64,000 bases of DNA. Origin: Epiperipatus broadwayi (lineage: Eukaryota > Onychophora > Udeonychophora > Euonychophora > Peripatidae). The notes beneath the pieces are model-generated. The model ran no database searches. It was not told the DNA's origin and saw only the letters and a program-made list of their open reading frames with translations. The position numbers and the translations under genes are program-made. Below, piece after piece: positions 1 through 10,954 of the stretch (the stretch's first letter is position 1; the number at the start of each line of letters is the position of its first letter). The stretch covers positions 16,109,000-16,172,999 of the forward strand of contig JAQFVV010012404.1 of the NCBI GenBank assembly GCA_028023455.1. The letters run 5' to 3'.

Positions 1-908
1 ATTTATCCATAGCTAAGGAACAGTAATTTTCTCCTCTTAATTACATATTCATTAGATTATACTAATTTCATGTATATATATTTGATTGGAATATATTTGA
101 AAAACAAAAATTAATATTTGTATATATATATATTATTTCAGTTTATTATGGTACATTGATTCAAACCCGATAAATTTTACTTCATTCAAAATAATTAGGC
201 TTTTTTTTTTGTAAGAAAAGATTTAATAAAATTTAACTAATGGCACCCAAGTTATATAATTAAAAAATATAAGAAATCGTGTGTGGTTTTATTATTATTG
301 TAAAAATAAATAAATAATGTATTCAGATTTATTAAATCTTGTAATTTTTATAACTTTGGGCGGAATGGCGATAGATGGAGTTAAAATTTTTTTTTCTTTT
401 TAGTTTTATCTGAAATATATCATTTGATAATTTCAGAATAAACAAGCAACTCTAATTAATTACAAATAGTTTTGGGGTATTAATGTGTTTATATTTTTTG
501 AATAAAAGATAACCGTTAATTTAAAAAAAGGAAGAAAAACAAAACATGTAAAAATGAACCAATGTTTTTTTTTGCAGCTGTTATCTGTTTTGATTTTCTT
601 GTATTATGGACTGATTGGCTATGAAGAGAATTATTTTCAATTTTTTCATTTTCATTTTCTCTATTTGTTGAGTCATTTAAAAGGACAATGGGAGAACAAA
701 CTTTTACCAACCCAGGAATTAAGAAAACATTTATGTAGTAGATAGTTTCAAATATAAAAAAAGAAAAATATTATTTTACTGTAACTTTAATAATGAAAGG
801 CTAAAGTTTTTTTAAGTGCCATCTGCAATGATTCTGATTAGAAAATGTGAGCCTGTTATGGATAAAAACTTGGATGTCTGTCATGTAGTCTGATTAAAAT
901 GAGATTTT

Positions 909-1019
909 CGTGTCTTGCATTGGTGGTCGAGAGGTCAGCGCGACGGCCTTGCAATAGCAGGCAGTTGCCCAGGTTGTGGGTTCACGTCCCGGCCAATGCT
1001 ATGACACTTAAAAAAAAAA
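909..1019 (+). mobile_element. tRNA-derived SINE with TSD
   Basis: Short element with tRNA-like features. Acceptor-type arms GCATTGG (918-924) and CCAATGC (992-998) are complementary. An A-box-like TGGTCGAGAGGTCAGCGCG and a B-box-like GGGTTCACGTCCC lie between them, and a 10-base A tail follows. It is flanked by GAGATTTT at 901-908 and 1,020-1,027, and the paralogous site near 7,905 holds a single copy of that target. A second member lies at 15,989. The duplication plus A tail indicate insertion by a LINE machinery, so I call it a SINE and not a functional tRNA gene. Confidence 0.75.
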
Positions 1020-2080
1020 GAGATTTTAAAATAATCTATTGAAGGAAAAAGGGCGAGAGAGAAAGTGAAAAACAACAATTAAGATACATACCATTATATA
1101 TTATACTGTGATGATAATCAGATCTATAGAGAAATACTTCACTGTATATATTTTGATGAAAGTTACATTACAAAAGTTAAATAAGAAAGTATAGACTGAT
1201 AAAAGTATTAAGGAAATTTTGTAAGCTGCTTATAAATTACCTTTTAAAGAAGATGGGAAACAATAAGAGCTTATTTGTGATCCCTATACAAAGAAAAAAT
1301 ATCAAATCCTATACTGTGATGATTATTTTTTAAATTACAGTTTAACCATATATGCAAACATAAAACATGAACTAAAAGATATAAAATTGTATGTTTCTTT
1401 TTGTATTGTAATTTTTACCACATCACTTTCACACAAGGTTGGGATTGCTTATTGCATATGTTTCTTTTTTTTTTTTTATCAATTGAGCTCAATATAAAGG
1501 CGAAGATTTTTTTAAATTTTTTATGCCTCTTTTTTCATACATACTCACATTAATTAATTTTAATGCACATTTTAAATTTTTACAAGCAAAATATAATAAC
1601 TGAAATACAGGCTATATATATATTCAACGGTTTACAAACAATTATTAACAATCCTTAAATCTGCAGAAGTACTTTCGGTTAATTTATTAAACCTGCCTCA
1701 ACTGCCATTAAATTCCAAAAACAAAAGCAGAAGCAAACGTCATCAATTCAAATTAAAATATGAGATTCGTGGAATTTGAATTGATGACGTTTGCTTCCAC
1801 TTTTGTTTTTTTAAATTTAATGGCAGTTGAGGTAGGTTTAAGAAATTAACCGAAAGTACTTCTGCAGATTTAAGGATTGTTAATAATTGTAAACAGTTAC
1901 ATTTATTATTTCAATTATAATTACAATTTTGTTTTTTTAATTAACAGACATTTTATTTATTATCAATATATGTAATATATAAGGTATACAAGCACAGACT
2001 TTTACATGAGCTACCACTTATCACTATATCTCATATCATGGATACACCCAAACACATTTATGTTGAAAAAATAAATAATC

Positions 2081-2124
2081 ACCAATATTCGTATTTCATG
2101 CTAAACCAGCAATCATCACTTGGT
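2081..2124 (-). ncRNA. Hammerhead motif, damaged (family 2, left arm)
   Basis: Same layout as the intact copy at 15,639, read on the minus strand: stem I ACCAA with TTGGT, stem II TTGCT with AGCAT around loop GGTTT, then GAA and a short stem III. The first core base is changed (GTGATGA instead of CTGATGA; C3 to G). C3 pairs with catalytic G8, so self-cleavage should be lost. Confidence 0.6.
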
Positions 2125-2394
2125 CCAGATTATCATCTTTACACATATATGCAATAAATGCTCAGGTATATATTAAGATAGCTAATATTCATACTTTAAT
2201 GGACAGGCCTCAATCCACTCCACGACCTAACTCTTCAACCAACCATCCAACTGACCATCAGATTTTCAATTGGATGGTCGGTTGAAGAATTGGAGTGTGG
2301 AATGGATTGAGGCCTGTCCATTAAACTATAAAATTGGCTTTCTTAATATATATCTGAGCACATATTGCACATGTGTGTAGAAATGATAATCTGA

Positions 2395-2438
2395 ACCAAG
2401 GGATGATTGCTGGTTTAGCATGAAATACGAATATTGGT
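2395..2438 (+). ncRNA. Hammerhead motif, damaged (family 2, right arm)
   Basis: Plus-strand partner of the motif at 2,081. Stem I ACCAA (2,395-2,399) and TTGGT (2,434-2,438), stem II and the GAA core are kept, but the conserved CTGATGA reads GGGATGA, altering C3 and U4. Predicted inactive. Confidence 0.55.
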
Positions 2439-2699
2439 GATTATTTATCTTTTCAACATAAATGTGTTTGGGTATATCAGTGATATGAGATAGAGTGGTG
2501 GATCATGTTAAAGTCTGTCCTCGTATAAGCATAATATAGTATATTTTTGGTTTGTACATACATTTTTGTTTTGTGTGTGTTTTTTATATATTAAAATCAT
2601 TAAGAATGAAATATTTCAGCAATAATTTATCCATAGTCTATTTAAGAAAATGCTTACTTATTTGTTTGGTAGGTGAGGTTTAAATCGCATTTGTATTAA

Positions 2700-4757
2700 A
2701 AAAAATAATTTATTTTCTTATTTCATTAAATTATTAGTTTTTATTGCAATTTAATATTGGCTTATTTCTTTTTTCTTTGTTCTATATAGCATTTCAAAAT
2801 AGATCTAAATATACTGTGATCTAAGATATATATTTGTTATATATTATTTCTAAAATTAGTTGTACATGCCTAAATTTAAAAAATAAAAACTAGTTTTATG
2901 GATAATAATGAATATAAAAAGGTTTTGTTTTGATATGTAATAATTGGCTAGCTATTATGTTTTATGCTGCATTATCACATTACCCATAGTCCAAAAACCA
3001 AATAAATTATGCTGAGAAATAGGGTTGGCCAGTTAATAAAAAAGATATGTGCTGATGGTATATTGAAACATAATATTACAAATTATTCATTTGTCAATAT
3101 CTGATTCCATTATATTTGGAGCAGGAAGGTAATGTGACTAAGCTCACATATATTTAGACATTTCATTACATTTGCTGCTCAAATGTTATTCAATCACAAC
3201 ATCATGTATATGCAAATGTCAGGTCCATTACATTTGGCTGCACAAGCATGGTCAAGTTAAACCATCTAATATCTGGTCCATTATATTTATATGCTCAACT
3301 CATGCTGTATACATTGAATTGTATTATATTTATGAATCAAATTATTCAGTTAAATTTAAGTTTATATTGAAATCAAATTATATAAGGATCCAATGACTTG
3401 ATAATACCTTATAAAATAACATTTTAAGTTATTGCAGATCACAAAACAAGATTCATAGTATTTATAAATCATAATAAAGGATAAATGAGGTCACATACAT
3501 AAATATATGCTGCATAGGATGGGAAATAAAAAAGAGTTGATTATGTCATTAAATAAAAAGTTAGATCTGGTCAGTTAATTTTAAAACATCATAAAAATGA
3601 AGCAGGTATAGAAGATGATAAATTAGGTGAGAAAGTCATTAAGAGACATTTAAGTAGATAAGTGAATACCCCAGAATATATTCATATAACAAATCCAAAT
3701 GTAAAGTGTAACATAAACCTGTTTTTAAAAAACATCAAATGTTTTGGAATAATGCAGATGGAGTAACTTTAAAACTTGGATAACTAGTTTCAGTTAAATT
3801 ATACTGAGAGAAAATAATTGCCTAAATTTATTAATAACCAACTATCCTCTTATGTAGAGCATCATGCTGCAATCCTCAATAAATTCAGGAATGAAAAATC
3901 GCAAAAAGGAATCTGATACCAGGTGATGTAAGAATGATTTCAGATTGGTAGTGGCGAAAGTTATAAACAAATTTTTATCTATCATGTAGTAGAATTAAGA
4001 ACTCTTAATGCTTGCACTTTGACTGAAGGTAAAATTATTGAATAGTGCCTCACAATATGCCTGTTAGAGTGGAGTATATGCTTTTAAGCACTGACAGAAA
4101 ACTATTGAACAGTTGGCACAGTTTTTTAATGCTATTGACCTGAGTATATAGATTCAGACTGGTAATGGTAGAGATGAAAATATGGCTTTTAATAAATATA
4201 GTAAAGAACCTAATATAGAATGTATAAAGTTAGTATAGCAAATAGCATGTTACAATCATACTGGACAAAAAGAAAAAGAAGAGAAGGCACTGCTAGTGCA
4301 AGAAAACAAGAATTGTAAGATAGACTAGACACAAGCCAAGTTCAAAATGATCAAGTAATCCAGCCTAATCACCACTTAAATCTCTATTGTCTGGTACAAG
4401 AAAGATGCCAGCAATATTAAGCAGCAAAAATAGAGATGAAAAGGGAAATTGTAACTTCAATGATGACAAATCATATCCCAAAGCAGCCTGGATAAGGATA
4501 CCAATCAATAAAAAACATCTGTACTATTGCAAGGAATGATCTGTGTGGTAAAGTTAGAGAATGGGTCTTGATAACCCTGGATATATTAAAAAGACAATTC
4601 CTTTTAGTATAATGACAAAATAAAACATATATAGAGGACAAATCCTAATCATGATTTAAAGAAAAAAGGAAAAAAAGGAAAAAAAAAATAAAATTATGTA
4701 AAAGCCTCCATAATGTCTAAATTTTAAAGCCACTTAAACATGAACATAAAAACTTAC
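2700..4757. other. Intergenic or intronic AT-rich sequence
   Basis: No exon, RNA gene or clear element seen. A phrase of the type TCTGGTCCATTATATTT recurs near 3,100, 3,225 and 3,270. The stretch 3,840-4,400 is less T-rich and might be an old retroelement remnant, but stops interrupt all frames. Confidence 0.4.
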
Positions 4758-4886
4758 TTTGATGAATTGGGGAGGGTGAAGAGAGTTGGTGGATATTGAT
4801 ATTTACAGAGCCAATGGATAACTCAGATTGTGATAGGTTGGTTGTACTTTTGAGATGCCTGAGTATAGTGAGGGGTTTGTGTTCAT
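4758..4886 (-). CDS. Peroxidase gene exon, C-terminal extension part 2
   Basis: Fourth exon of the minus-strand gene, 129 bases: 2 + 42 codons + 1, acceptor TTTTGTCAG, donor GTAAGTTTTT. The split codon G|AT gives D, and the phase required by the previous exon is the one that stays open. The peptide is Ser/Thr/Asn/His-rich, including LKSTTNLSQSELSIG and HQLSSPSPIHQ, low in charge and probably disordered. No domain is recognised. The exon ends in phase 1, so at least one more exon lies at lower coordinates or beyond the left edge; I searched 1-4,757 by eye and found no convincing acceptor and stop. Four consecutive exons with compatible phases would be unlikely by chance. Confidence 0.65.
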
Positions 4887-5602
4887 CTGACAAAACATAC
4901 AATTTTTTGAAAATGTTTTGAGAGTTTTAAGATATCATATAGGATCTCCTAGGCCAATATTAATTCACTGAGAACAGCATTCTATATAAATTAAAGGTGC
5001 ATATTTAAGAAGTTAGTGGATGAATTCCTAACTTGGTTATTATTTTTTGTTGTTGTTTGACTTTTGTAGTAGATGACCTTAGTTTTCTTCCACATATTGA
5101 CATGATTAATCTATGTTACTTGGATCTTGCTGTAGAAATGTTTTCAAGGTGTACATTTGCATGGTTCAGTCATGGGGTTTGATGGTAAATCTGGAAATGG
5201 AGATACACATAGGTTTCTTGGAACTTTGTAAAGTAATTGATGATGAATTGTAATGTAAATCAATGGTTGAAAATTACCTAAATAAATGAAATTGATTAGT
5301 AAATTTAAAAAAAAGGATTCAGATTAAATTAAATAGTATGACTATTTTAAATATATTTTTGGTGAAGGGAGTAGCATTCCAGTACATGAAAAGACATTAA
5401 TTCAAATCCCTTAAATTTTATCTTACCAAAAATAAGTAGACATTTTCTTTGAAAAAAAAAGATTTATATAATAAGTTATTTATTTATCTAGCATTGTGTT
5501 TTATTTGTAGCAGTAATTAGAGAATCACCTTCCATACATATGCTGTATGAATTTATAATGCTTGAAAAATACTTTTATTTTGTAAATACAAGAAAAATCA
5601 TT

Positions 5603-5945
5603 GAAAGGACAAGATGAATCCATCCTATCTTTTTTATCTAAATGTATATGTAAAGACAAATCTTAAGCATTTAGAAATGAGAGCAGGAAGATCTTAATTG
5701 ATCACTTTTTATTTCACAACATGGCACAAATAAATAAAAAACTTCTTATATGTATTTAATATTACATCTAATATACACATGGAGTAAATTGTTAAAATTT
5801 TGCAAACGTCATTTATTAATATGAAGTAAATGGAATTAAAAGTGATTAAGACCTTCATGCTCTCATTTGTAAATGCATAAGATTTACATATATGTATATA
5901 TTTAGGTAAAAAAGATAGGATGAATTCATCTTATCTTTTCAAATA
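5603..5945. repeat. Foldback (inverted repeat) insertion
   Basis: Arms of about 115 bases: 5,603-5,720 and 5,827-5,945, read as reverse complements. Shared blocks include AAGATGAATCCATCCTATCTT against its complement near 5,915-5,940, and an AATGAGAGCA / TGCTCTCATT pair near the loop. The loop is about 105 bases. It lies inside duplication copy B and is missing from copy A. No coding content and no hammerhead core was found. Confidence 0.6.
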
Positions 5946-6147
5946 TTTTATCTTGTGCTTAGAAAATGAGAGTATTCCTCAGGGAAGGGGATTTCCTAAT
6001 GACTGTTAAAAAGATTTAGTAAAACTTAGCTAATGTCATTTAAGTTGCATAATAAAAAGACATAGAAAATCATGTGCTATTTTATTGTAAAAATAAACAA
6101 ACAAATAAATAATGTATTCTTGTTTATTAAATCTTGTAATATAAAAA

Positions 6148-7341
6148 AGGTACTTTGGTATTAGAGCTGCAACATGGAGCATGTATTAGACCTAGTGCAC
6201 CTGTTCACATTCATATCAATCCACTGATAATTTCATAATCTTGGGATCTGACCAAAATAACATGTACAGAGATCTTGTACACAACATTTTTGGCAAAAAA
6301 AATGTGTACATGAATCTTGTACACAATATTTTGGCAAGAGTTACAAAGTTATCAGTGGGGTTGATATAAATGTAAAACAGGTGCAGCAGGTCTAATACAT
6401 CCTCTGTGTTGCAGGCCTAAAAAATAACTTAAAGTAAATACATAATAAACAAATTTATTATTTTTGATAAGAAATGTATGATTTTGAATAAGTCATTGAA
6501 ATATATATGACTTGGACAGTAACAACTTTTAAAAACAGCATTTGAAAAAACAATGATTTGCGATCTCAATGAAATGACGGAATTACACAAAAAAATTGTT
6601 AATTAAAATATGCACTAAACAAACAGTAAATGTTTTTGGTTTTTAAATAATATTTATAAAAACACATTAACTATACTTACAACTTTCACACTAACAACTT
6701 TTAAGAATGACATTTCCATTAAAAAAAAGTGATTTGCGATCTTAATGAAATGATGCCATTACACACACACAAAAAAAACTGTTACTAAACAAACACTAAA
6801 TGATTTTGGGTTTTAAATAATATTTACAAAAACAGATTAAGTGTACTCATATAATATTTACCATGTAATATATTACAGGAATTGTCACCTTGAAACAAAA
6901 CATTTAATATTACCACAGAAAGTGGAAATCTTTACTGAAAATTTTCCCTCTAAAAATGTAGCACATGATTGCAGAGTATGCAGGGATTCTCAATAGAAAT
7001 GCTAATAAATGTATTTTTTTATAAACAACTTAAATAAAAAAAAAGAACAAAAACCACAAAAAATACTTATTAATTATGAGACTTTTATTAGGTTTTTATC
7101 CTGGCAGAACCATTTCTTTTATATCATTAAGTATGGCAAATAGAAATCTGGACAATAACTGAAAATATTGAAGTATTACAAAAAAAAGAACACATTGATA
7201 AAGATAAAAACACATTTCCACACGTATACTCGCAGGGTTTATTTCCTTTCAATTTGACATTATAATGACATTACACATTTATTGTGGGGGTGAAAAGTCC
7301 TCCTATCTCTTTTACATTGCACTTCTAATACCAAAGTACCT
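6148..7341. mobile_element. 1.19-kb element with terminal inverted repeats
   Basis: Begins AGGTACTTTGGTATTAGA (6,148-6,165) and ends with its exact reverse complement (7,324-7,341). The corresponding position in duplication copy A (about 345-355) lacks it. Flanks are A-rich (ATAAAAA on the left, AAAAAAATAA on the right), so the TSD length is ambiguous. Inside are a foldback (about 6,163-6,229 with 6,350-6,419) and two tandem copies of a 160-base unit (about 6,520-6,680 and 6,695-6,855). There is no transposase ORF, so it would be non-autonomous. The superfamily was not recognised. Confidence 0.6.
6520..6855. repeat. Tandem 160-base duplication
   Basis: Two direct copies, each containing CAACTTTTAA.AA, then GTGATTTGCGATCT or ATGATTTGCGATCT, then TAATATTTA.AAAAACA. 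They lie inside the element at 6,148-7,341. No function inferred. Confidence 0.6.
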
Positions 7342-8545
7342 AAAAAAATAATGTTTATAACATTTTTTGGGGGAGATTAATTTTTTTTTTTTTTAGTTTT
7401 AGCAAATATTTCTTTTGATACTTTCAGGATGTATAAGCAACTCTAATTAATTACAAATAGTTTTAGGGTATTAATGTGTGAATATTTTTTTGAACAAAAG
7501 ATAATACTAATTAACAACAAAAAAGAAAAACAAAAGATGTAAAAAAAAAACTAAGGTATTTTTGCTGATGTTATTTGTTTTGATTTACTTGTGTTATGAT
7601 TGATTGAATATAAAAAGAGTTCTTTTCAATTTTTTTACTCTCTCTTTTTCTCTGTTTGCTGAGTCATTTAGGAAGACAGTGGAAGAACACATTTCTTACC
7701 AGGTCATAAATAAATAAAAAATGCAATAAATTATGTTTCAAACACTGCTAATAATATACATAAAAATATTCATTATTTTACTACAACCTTAATGATAAAA
7801 GACTAAAGTTTTTGTTTTTTTGAAGTGTCACATCCAAAGATTCTGATAAAAAAATGTGAGTCTGTCATGGAAAAATATTTGGATATCTGTCATGTAGCCT
7901 GCCTATAAGAGATTTTAAAATAACCTGCAGAAGGAAAGAGAGATAAAGTAAAAAACTAAACAACATAATATCCATAACCATGATGACGACCAGATCAACA
8001 GAAATACCTTATTGCATATATTTTAAATTAAATTAGAAAAGTATAAACCCATAAAAGTATTAAAGATATTTTGTGAGCCTCTCATAATATCCTCTTTAAG
8101 ATGGGAAACAACAGGATCATTGCAAAGAAAAGAATATCAAATCCTAATCAGTGACCACTATTTGCCAAATTACAGTTAACACATGTGGACACATAAAACA
8201 TGTATTGATAAATATAAAAGAACATGGATACATTTCTATTTCTTTTTGTTAGTTGAGCTCAATATAAAATGGTGAGATTTTTATTTAATTTTTTTTTATC
8301 TCCATATATCTTCAAATTAATTAATTTTTAATGTATATTTTTAATTCTCAAGCACAAGATTGACATAATATTTTTTGTTTGTATGTACATTTTTCTTTTG
8401 TGTGTGTTGTTTTATATATTTTACATGTTGGACAATAGATAAATAAATAAAATTAAAGTTATTAAGGGTGAGCAATAGCTTATCCATAGTCTATTAAGAA
8501 AATGCTTACTTATTTATCATGTAGATGATATTTAAATTACATTTC

Positions 8546-10023
8546 ACCAAAAAATTTTAAATTAATTTTTTTATTTATGTGAACAGAACATGGGACAAGA
8601 AATGCTTCACAATATGCAACATTAATACATAGAATATTTAATTCCAAGTGTTTATATAATAAATGGATAGAAAATATAATATAATTAATTATATAATATA
8701 AGAAGGGGGGGTAGATAAGTCGGTTAGAAGAAAAAAGTAGTTTTGGAATATGAATTTGAATAAACAATACTTTGGAGTTATATAAAAAAATTATTTAAAA
8801 TAAGATATATGATAATATTAAAGAGACCTTATTGTTTCTTGGTATAAGGATATGATATATAAAGAAATGAAAAAAGGCAAAAATGAATTAAGCATTTGGA
8901 CTTAAGATGTAGTTTATGTGGAGATAAGAGAAATCAAGAGTATGGAACAATTATTTTTTTGATTGCACGATGTTAAAAGATCAGATTAAATTGTATAAAG
9001 AATGGGAGAAATTTAATGATTAAAAAATGAAAAAGGTAGAACTTTTATGATTTCTTGTTTAGGTTTTATAACTAAAATGGGAAGTATGAATTTAAACTAA
9101 TAAACTCATAGAAAAGTAATCAAAAAAGAGTCAGGCTTGAAAAGTAATAAGAAATAAGAAGTAGATGAGTTTTTTTTTTTTATTTATTAAGGAAAATACA
9201 CGTACAATTACCATATAAATTTTGTTGGCATACATTTGTTTAGATTTGTTACACTTATTATAACAATCATTAGTAAATAATTTTCCAAATTAGAAAATAT
9301 ACCCATTTGATACATTAGTTATTATTATGACAAATTAATTTCATGATCAGAGCAAGAAGCTCATCGTTCAAACTTAGTCTATAATTACCGTGTAACTAGT
9401 TTTATATCAGAGCAACTGGCTCTTCATTTAGTGACTTATCCAGTAATCATTGTGCAGTCCATATTTTGTAATTAATGGTTTTAGGGAGGATATATTAAAT
9501 TTGGCTAAAAGTGTTTATGGGGGGATATCCCATGCACCCCACATAGCTATAATGATTGAAAGTATATTACAAGTAATAATATATAAATATCGAATGTAAT
9601 TTTTATCTATATAAGTATAATAAAAATAATATAGTTTACTTCTTACGAACGTAATATAATTCGTTCTTTTTACTTTTTTCTCATTATAAATTTATTATAT
9701 TAAATAAAATGTCTTTATTGAAGGCATTTTGATTAATAAAATCAAATTTATCATAATAGCAAAAATTGTTTTGTGAAATTCTAAAACAACGTAAATAATA
9801 AATATAAATTTTTATTCACATAAATATAAGCAAAATAAATAAAGGAAGGCTTTGAGTGAAAACTTATGTTAATAAATATATTTTATTCTGTTTTTTCTTG
9901 TTCTTCTTTCTCAGTTTACATATAATAAATATCATTTCTGAAAATTGAAAACATTTTGGTTGATAAAATATTTGTCATAATAACATTTAATAATTATTAT
10001 ATTAATTAAAAACATAAACTTAC
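8546..10023. other. AT-rich intronic sequence with a possible LINE tail
   Basis: Mostly low-complexity. Around 8,893-8,990 a plus-strand frame reads LRCSLCGDK followed about 15 residues later by a cysteine. This resembles the Cys-x2-Cys ... His/Cys end of some non-LTR retrotransposon proteins, but the histidine is missing and a stop follows. A G7 tract lies near 8,704. Nothing else is supported. Confidence 0.3.
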
Positions 10024-10128
10024 CATTAACCATAGATTGTCTTGCTTCCCTTTGGTGATATTCTTTTTTAGCTTTATGCGAAATAGGACTTAACACTGTT
10101 TCAGAAACTGCCAAATACGGCTTGTTTT
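10024..10128 (-). CDS. Peroxidase gene exon, C-terminal extension part 1
   Basis: Third exon of the minus-strand gene, 105 bases: 2 + 34 codons + 1, acceptor AATAG, donor GTAAGT. The split codon G|AA gives E and the frame stays open through NKPYLAVSETVLSPISHKAK and a charged stretch ending in QSMVN. Many chorion-type peroxidases end at about the previous exon, so this looks like a C-terminal extension after the catalytic domain. It is hydrophilic, rich in K, R and E, with no signal, membrane segment or cysteine. I do not recognise a domain. The case for it being coding rests on exact phase agreement with both neighbours, the two good splice sites, and a base composition richer in G+C than the surrounding intron. 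Confidence 0.7.
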
Positions 10129-10954
10129 CTATTACAAATAATAATAAAATAGTTGTAATATTTTGATATGAATCTATGTTAAGACAGATAAGGTTACTGA
10201 GAAATAAATATTCTGACTAGCAGTCAGTCATCTATGGCAATAGTCTTCTACTGCTTGTCATCCTCTTTTATGTACATTATACACAACTATTTCAAGCTTA
10301 TTGTTAAATTTAACAAATATGAAAATATTAAATTACTAGATGATTAACTAAAATTAAAGTCAATTGAAAAACTTTTTGTTTTACTTTTTTGCTATTTATA
10401 TCACAGCACATACTGACAATCATCTGACCATTATTCATTTCTCTGCAAACACTATGATAATAGAAGTGCGATGTGCAATCACATTAACAAATATAAACTT
10501 TAAAAAAGACATTTCTATTGCACTATAAATTGCAAATTTTGTTAAAACATAATCAGTAATTGGAATGATAAATTTATTTCTAGGTTGTTGTATTCAGGAA
10601 GCATTAGCTATATTAGTAGTATGCCTTCAGGATCAATGTAATATACATTGCAGTTAAAAAATGAATATACTTTAGAATCAAATTTTAGCTCACATTTAGC
10701 TGAACTAAATAAGATGCAGATGTTTTCAACATGATGTTTTGGAATATTGTTTTTAATCATGGATGACAGTGGTGAATCACAATTATCTTTTGATTTTTCT
10801 TGAAGAATTCTATGTAGCATTGAAAGTATTTAGTTGTTATGCAAAAAGTACAATTTCTATTATGCAATACACATATTATTAGTAATATAAATATTACTGA
10901 TTATTTTTAACCAATATTGATTCACTTCAAAATGAAAGACTTTCCAAGTTCAAT

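Larger units (their letters stand above)
1599..2527. mobile_element. Composite foldback insertion (PLE tail + hammerhead family)
   Basis: About 929 bases made of two adjacent palindromes. The first has arms 1,624-1,760 and 1,773-1,905, containing the CAGAAGTACTTTCGGTTAAT block also seen beside the PLE remnant at 37.6 kb. The second has arms about 1,975-2,262 and 2,266-2,527 and belongs to the 15/38 kb hammerhead family. Candidate imperfect TSDs AGCAAAATATAATA (1,585-1,598) and AGCATAATATAGTA (2,528-2,541) flank the whole, and the region is absent from the paralogous copy near 8,350-8,380. No long ORF. Confidence 0.62.
200..2700. repeat. Segmental duplication I, copy A
   Basis: Sequence from about 200 to 2,700 is repeated in the same orientation at about 5,380-8,545 with obvious but diverged identity (I estimate near 80 percent). 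Landmarks shared in order include the AGCAACTCTAATTAATTAC block (448 and 7,437), the GAGTCATTTA block (670 and 7,659), the GTTGAGCTC block (near 1,483 and 8,250) and TTATCCATAGTCTATT near the right ends. Copy A carries insertions that copy B lacks: the SINE at 909-1,019 and the foldback at 1,599-2,527. No coding sequence is seen apart from those elements. Confidence 0.75.
5380..8545. repeat. Segmental duplication I, copy B
   Basis: Partner of copy A in the same orientation. It has its own insertions: a foldback at about 5,603-5,945 and the 1.19-kb element with terminal inverted repeats at 6,148-7,341. At about 7,905 it shows an uninterrupted AGAGATTTTAAAATAA, the empty site for the SINE in copy A, and near 8,350-8,380 it lacks the 0.9-kb composite present in copy A. 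Both copies lie at the downstream end of the peroxidase gene region. No gene is evident in the duplicated body. Confidence 0.72.

Noticed and set aside
909-1019. Functional tRNA gene at 918-998
   Set aside because: The TSD, A tail and a second diverged copy at 15,989 show a SINE.
1750-1900. TTGATGACG ... CCGAAAG in the 1.6 kb foldback as a hammerhead
   Set aside because: C3 is absent, the boxes are about 80 bases apart and no stem joins them.
3840-4400. Possible retroelement gag-like coding remnant
   Set aside because: Lower T content suggests old coding sequence, but no motif could be aligned in any frame.
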